A stretch of DNA of 9,256 nucleotides, from the NCBI GenBank assembly GCA_012797715.1, contig JAAZOO010000335.1, positions 1 to 9,256 on the forward strand, read 5' to 3'. Below are positions 7,145 through 9,256 of this stretch, piece after piece. Origin of the DNA: Geobacteraceae bacterium (GTDB lineage: Bacteria; Desulfobacterota; Desulfuromonadia; Geobacterales; Geobacteraceae). The notes beneath the pieces were generated by a model. That model worked only from the letters and a program-made list of their open reading frames with translations. It searched no databases and was not told where the DNA came from. Positions within the stretch are counted from its first letter, which is position 1. Each line of letters begins with the position of its first letter. The position numbers and the translations under genes were made by a program.

Positions 7145-7494
7145 CCTCCCTTCCTCTTCCCCTTTGCCGGCTCTTTTCTGCGATCCGGTGCACGAGTGCT
7201 CGTCCCTGCCCCACCTCTATTTTCCTTGAACCCAGAGCCGGCAGGGTCGGTATCCGTAGAGAGGGACTCTGTCGTATTTCGTTGCTGCTCTGTGCGAAAG
7301 GGAGCGGCCACAGCCGATACCGTGTGAACCCGAAGGGTGGAGTCTCTCAACTGGAGCGAAATGAGCAGAGAAGCGCGGAAAGTGGGGAGACGGAGCGAAG
7401 GGAAGATGCCTCCACCTGTTCAACCTGGATTGAAAAATTACCGGCGCTTGTGCACCATTGCGCAGCACGTGCGTTCACGATGGACAGAAGCCCC
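7145..7494 (+). other. Non-coding region with nested inverted repeats
   Basis: There is no convincing gene in this stretch between the second terminator and the candidate promoter. It begins with a pyrimidine-rich run. A perfect 10-base inverted repeat, TGCCGGCTCT (7165-7174) and AGAGCCGGCA (7234-7243), is separated by 59 bases, with GCAC/GTGC (7190-7199) inside it. A 7-base pair CGGTATC (7248-7254) and GATACCG (7316-7322) follows, enclosing TTTCG (7277-7281) against CGAAA (7295-7299). The segment GGAGCGAA occurs twice (near 7352 and 7393). It could be an untranslated leader, a small RNA or unconstrained spacer. I see no tRNA, 4.5S RNA or riboswitch signature that I recognise. Confidence 0.4.
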
Positions 7495-7522
7495 TTGCAT
7501 GACCCGATCCGTGTGGTATACA
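7495..7522 (+). promoter_or_regulatory. Candidate sigma-70 promoter for the lipoprotein gene
   Basis: TTGCAT (7495-7500) and TATACA (7517-7522) are separated by 16 bases, about 80 bases before the gene start. The -10 matches four of six consensus positions and the -35 three of six. A second possible -10, TATAAC (7565-7570), has no good -35. Some promoter must exist between the ftsZ terminators and the lipoprotein gene, but which box is used cannot be decided from sequence alone. Confidence 0.35.
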
Positions 7523-7587
7523 GTAGGAGCGGCTTCCGTCGTACCTGGGCAGTGACGCTGGCTTTATAACCCAATGCCATACACGAA

Positions 7588-7593
7588 AAGGAG
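7588..7593 (+). promoter_or_regulatory. Ribosome binding site of the lipoprotein gene
   Basis: AAGGAG lies eight bases before the ATG at 7602. Spacing and sequence are near ideal, and this settles the start in front of the signal peptide. Confidence 0.85.
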
Positions 7594-7601
7594 AATGCAC
7601 C

Positions 7602-8282
7602 ATGAAAAAGCTGGTACTTGTAGTGGCTCTTTTTGCTTTCACCGTGTCCGGATGCGCCACCAAGGCGCAGACCGGAGCGCTTGTGGGAACCGGTGTCGGC
7701 GCTGCGGTCGGCGCGGGACTCGGCCAGGCCATCGGCCGCAGCACCTCGGCGACGCTTATCGGCGCGGCGGCAGGAGCGGTTGCTGGGGGACTGGTCGGCA
7801 CGGCTATCGGCAATTACATGGACAAGCAGGAAGCCGACATGCGTCAGGCTCTGGCAAATGCAGAAGCGGCCAGCATCCAGAGGGAGCGACAGGTCCTGGA
7901 TGAGGCGAGCAGGCGAGACGTGGACGTTCTGACCGTCACCTTCAAATCCGATTACCTTTTCGCGGTCAACTCATCCAGCCTGTTGCCCGGCGCCTATGAT
8001 GAAATAAACCGTGTTGCGAATGTCCTCAACCAGTATCCTCAAACGACCATCGTCATTTCCGGCCATACCGACAGCACCGGTTCCGAGCAGTACAACCAGG
8101 CACTTTCGGAACGGCGCGCCAATTCCGTAAGGAATGCCCTCATCGGCATGGGAGTGAATCCCGCCCGCATGACCACCATCGGGTACGGTAAGAGCAAGCC
8201 GGTTGCGAGTAACGCGACCGAGGCGGGTCGCCAGCTGAACCGGCGCGTGGAGCTTCGCATTATTCCCCAGCAACAGCAGTAG
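7602..8282 (+). CDS. OmpA-family peptidoglycan-associated lipoprotein (YiaD-like)
   Basis: This is a 226-residue lipoprotein, probably anchored in the outer membrane and binding peptidoglycan. The signal peptide (MKKLVLVVAL...) ends in lipobox VSGC with the lipidated cysteine at 18; residue 19 is Ala rather than Asp, so retention in the inner membrane is not signalled in the E. coli sense. Residues about 25-71 form a glycine-zipper segment rich in GxxxG repeats. A short helical linker (72-105) follows, then an OmpA C-terminal domain (about 108-222). That domain shows SGHTDSTG (153-160), N165, LSERRANSV (168-176) and NRRVEL (213-218); D157 and an arginine at 171/172 correspond to the usual diaminopimelate-binding residues. 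The order lipobox, glycine zipper, OmpA domain is that of E. coli YiaD. Pal is less likely because it lacks the zipper. The gene seems to be a separate transcription unit. Confidence 0.92.
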   Translation: MKKLVLVVALFAFTVSGCATKAQTGALVGTGVGAAVGAGLGQAIGRSTSATLIGAAAGAVAGGLVGTAIGNYMDKQEADMRQALANAEAASIQRERQVLDEASRRDVDVLTVTFKSDYLFAVNSSSLLPGAYDEINRVANVLNQYPQTTIVISGHTDSTGSEQYNQALSERRANSVRNALIGMGVNPARMTTIGYGKSKPVASNATEAGRQLNRRVELRIIPQQQQ

Positions 8283-8284
8283 CT

Positions 8285-8300
8285 CCGGCACGGGTGCCGG
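8285..8300 (+). other. GC-rich hairpin just after the lipoprotein stop
   Basis: CCGGCA (8285-8290) pairs with TGCCGG (8295-8300) around a 4-base loop, starting two bases after the TAG stop. No T-run follows. It may protect the 3' end of the message or contribute to termination together with the larger hairpin 30 bases downstream. Confidence 0.45.
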
Positions 8301-8329
8301 CCGCGGAAAACCGTCGGAACCGCTTCACT

Positions 8330-8370
8330 GCCCGAATTCGGGGTTTTTCCGGAAAGCCCCGACTTCGGGC
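8330..8370 (+). other. Long near-perfect stem-loop after the lipoprotein gene
   Basis: Bases 8330-8348 pair with 8352-8370 around a 3-base loop: 19 positions with one mismatch (8337/8363) and two G-T wobbles (8344/8356, 8348/8352). Within the left arm, CCCGAATTCGGG (8331-8342) is itself palindromic and is followed by GTTTTT. A short terminator-like hairpin (4-pair stem, AATT loop, T5 run) could therefore form first during transcription and be replaced by the long form, in which the T-run pairs with GAAAG. This is the probable 3' end of the lipoprotein transcript. It could alternatively be a copy of a dispersed palindromic repeat. Confidence 0.6.
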
Positions 8371-8516
8371 TGACAGAAAGGGCTTCCCAGCCGGTGTTCA
8401 TTGCAATCGGGTGGTTCCCGTACATCGATCCGCCCCTCTCGGAAAGCTCCCCCGAGCGGACGCCTTTCGCAGAGGGTAACTCTGTTCCGGACGTCCGTTT
8501 CGCGAGCGGTCGGAAA

Positions 8517-8538
8517 TCACCGTCCAAGGCCACGGTGA
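8517..8538 (+). promoter_or_regulatory. Inverted repeat upstream of the ACT-fhs unit, possible operator
   Basis: TCACCGT (8517-8523) and ACGGTGA (8532-8538) form a perfect 7-base inverted repeat with an 8-base centre, 60 bases before the ACT gene. The size and spacing suit a dimeric repressor or activator site, or an RNA hairpin in the leader. Which of these it is cannot be told from one copy. Confidence 0.35.
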
Positions 8539-8598
8539 CCGCGGAGAGGTGGTTGTTTCAGGGGAAATTGACACAGGGTAGCGCTAGGGAGTCGACTG

Positions 8599-9138
8599 AT
8601 GAGATACTACGCCGTTTTTTCATTCATGGGTCCGGACAGTCCGGGCCTGGTCAAGCAGATAACGGAGTTTTTCACGGCGCGGGGCATCAACATCGAGCGG
8701 TCCCGCGGCTGTGTCCTGGGGGGGGAGTTCGGCATGACCATCCTCACCTCGGGGAGCACCGACAATATCGAAAGGCTGATCACGGACCTGGACACCCTGC
8801 GCAAGAAGACGGGCATCGACGTCTATGTCCGGAAGACCAAGGCGCCGCTGCAGCGGGAAGTCTCTCCGGCCATCCCCTACAAGCTCGTCGCCACCTCCAT
8901 CGACCGTCCGGGGATCATCCACCAGGTCTGCAAGGTCCTCCACGCCAGAGGGATCAACATCGACGACATCTCCACCAATGTGGATTGCAACCCGGTCACG
9001 GGCGCCAGCATCTTTCAGATGGTCTGTTTTTTCTCCCTGCCGCCGTCCGTGAAAATTCTGGACTTGAAAAACGACCTCTACCGTATCGGCGACGAATCCA
9101 ACATCGATATCCGGTTCGAGGCGGTCATCAGCAGGTAA
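8599..9138 (+). CDS. Two-ACT-domain regulatory protein (GcvR-like)
   Basis: This is a 179-residue cytoplasmic protein made of two ACT domains and little else. The first (about 3-78) opens with YAVFSFMGPDSPGLV and has the helix ITEFFTARGINIE; the second (about 94-177) has KLVATSIDRPGII and the helix KVLHARGINIDDIS. The D-x-P-G turn at the ligand-binding edge is present in both (13-16, 102-105). ACT domains bind amino acids and similar small ligands. The two-domain form without a catalytic or DNA-binding part is that of GcvR, which in E. coli controls the glycine cleavage operon by acting on GcvA. There is no GcvA here, so the partner is unknown. The ATG at 8599 follows AGGGAG (8586-8591) with good spacing. 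Only three bases separate the stop from fhs, so the two are probably co-transcribed and translationally coupled, which points to one-carbon or glycine metabolism. Confidence 0.85.
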   Translation: MRYYAVFSFMGPDSPGLVKQITEFFTARGINIERSRGCVLGGEFGMTILTSGSTDNIERLITDLDTLRKKTGIDVYVRKTKAPLQREVSPAIPYKLVATSIDRPGIIHQVCKVLHARGINIDDISTNVDCNPVTGASIFQMVCFFSLPPSVKILDLKNDLYRIGDESNIDIRFEAVISR

Positions 9139-9141
9139 CCC

Positions 9142-9256
9142 ATGACCCGACGCTCCCCTGGACAAGCGGCTCCGGCACTGAAACCGATTGTGGACATTGC
9201 GGCATCCATCGGCCTTTCCGAAGAAGATCTGGAATGCTACGGCCGCTACAAGGCCA
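9142..9256 (+). CDS. fhs: Formate-tetrahydrofolate ligase, N-terminal part (partial)
   Basis: The first 38 codons are present before the window ends. The enzyme (formyl-THF synthetase) joins formate to tetrahydrofolate using ATP. It is a cytosolic step of the methyl branch of the Wood-Ljungdahl pathway and of C1 supply for purines. The recognisable N-terminal pattern is LKPIVDIAASIGLSEEDLE followed by YGRYKA, matching the conserved 'LKPI..IA..LG......L..YG.YKAK' opening of the family. The P-loop and catalytic regions lie beyond the window. The ATG at 9142 comes three bases after the stop of the ACT gene, and AGCAGG (9130-9135) inside that gene's end can serve as ribosome binding site. Full length and intactness cannot be judged. 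Confidence 0.9.
   Translation, partial: MTRRSPGQAAPALKPIVDIAASIGLSEEDLECYGRYKA

Larger units (their letters stand above)
8283..8598 (+). other. Intergenic region rich in stem-loops, before the ACT gene
   Basis: No gene is supported in this 316-base gap. Besides the hairpins at 8285-8300 and 8330-8370 it holds CTCGG/CCGAG (8438-8442, 8452-8456), CAGAG/CTCTG (8470-8474, 8480-8484), the palindrome CGGACGTCCG (8488-8497) and TCACCGT/ACGGTGA (8517-8523, 8532-8538). CGAGCGG is repeated directly at 8453-8459 and 8503-8509. The first half is probably the end of the lipoprotein transcript; the second half is probably promoter and leader for the ACT-fhs unit. A perfect TTGACA at 8568-8573 lies too near the start codon, and has no -10, to be used as a promoter for the ATG at 8599. 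I recognise no glycine or folate riboswitch. Confidence 0.45.

Noticed and set aside
7481..7500. Sigma-54 promoter suggested by TGG...TTGCAT
   Set aside because: The GG and GC elements are 13 bases apart rather than the required 10.
7282..7569. Overlapping open frames (72-103 codons) in the gap before the lipoprotein gene, also 7124-7327 and 7337-7555
   Set aside because: They start without a suitable ribosome binding site, have odd composition rich in Arg, Ser, Cys and Trp, match no family I know and overlap each other, as expected of non-coding G+C-rich DNA.
8568..8573. Perfect -35 box TTGACA before the ACT gene
   Set aside because: A -10 at normal spacing would fall at 8590-8596 (GTCGAC, poor match) and place the transcript start on the start codon.
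8540..8598. Glycine riboswitch before the GcvR-like gene, suggested by GGAGAG
   Set aside because: Only this short motif matches; the remaining conserved core and the tandem architecture are absent.
1..9256. Mobile element, CRISPR array, defence system, tRNA or rRNA
   Set aside because: There is no transposase, integrase, regularly spaced repeat array, tRNA arm pattern or defence domain; the window is core genome with consistent strand and composition.

Overview
The window is a G+C-rich (roughly 60 %) stretch of bacterial chromosome. All its genes lie on the + strand and it shows no sign of mobile DNA. It carries the distal half of a dcw (division and cell wall) cluster: end of ftsW, murG, murC, ddl, ftsQ, ftsA, ftsZ. 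These are followed by an OmpA-family lipoprotein, a two-ACT-domain regulatory protein, and the start of formate-tetrahydrofolate ligase (fhs). From memory, the sequences of FtsZ (including the C-terminal YDIPTFLRK tail) and FtsA, and the gene order, look most like Desulfobacterota (former Deltaproteobacteria). The diderm lipoprotein fits that. I cannot name a genus.

Bases 1-7031 are the cell wall and division block. FtsW (septal glycan polymerase) and MurG (lipid II synthase) overlap in an ATGA. MurC (UDP-MurNAc:L-Ala ligase) and Ddl (D-Ala:D-Ala ligase) supply the precursor peptide. FtsQ (divisome scaffold), FtsA (membrane anchor) and FtsZ (tubulin-like GTPase) build the ring. murB, which many bacteria keep between murC and ddl, is absent; a 190-base gap without a convincing gene sits there. 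All complete proteins keep their family motifs and look functional.

Bases 7032-7601 are non-coding. Two Rho-independent terminators in tandem close the operon just after ftsZ. An 11-base inverted repeat has one arm immediately before ftsZ and one immediately after it. About 450 bases follow with nested inverted repeats, and then a candidate promoter and a good ribosome binding site for the lipoprotein gene.

Bases 7602-8282 encode a YiaD-like lipoprotein that probably ties the outer membrane to peptidoglycan. The 316-base gap after it holds several stem-loops, including a 19-pair near-perfect hairpin at 8330-8370. At 8599 begins a likely two-gene unit: the GcvR-like double-ACT protein and, three bases after its stop, fhs, which runs off the window. 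This unit probably belongs to one-carbon/glycine metabolism.

This is mainly conserved core genome. I found no defence system, CRISPR array, insertion sequence, tRNA or rRNA. The points worth a second look are in the non-coding gaps and the ACT-fhs pairing.
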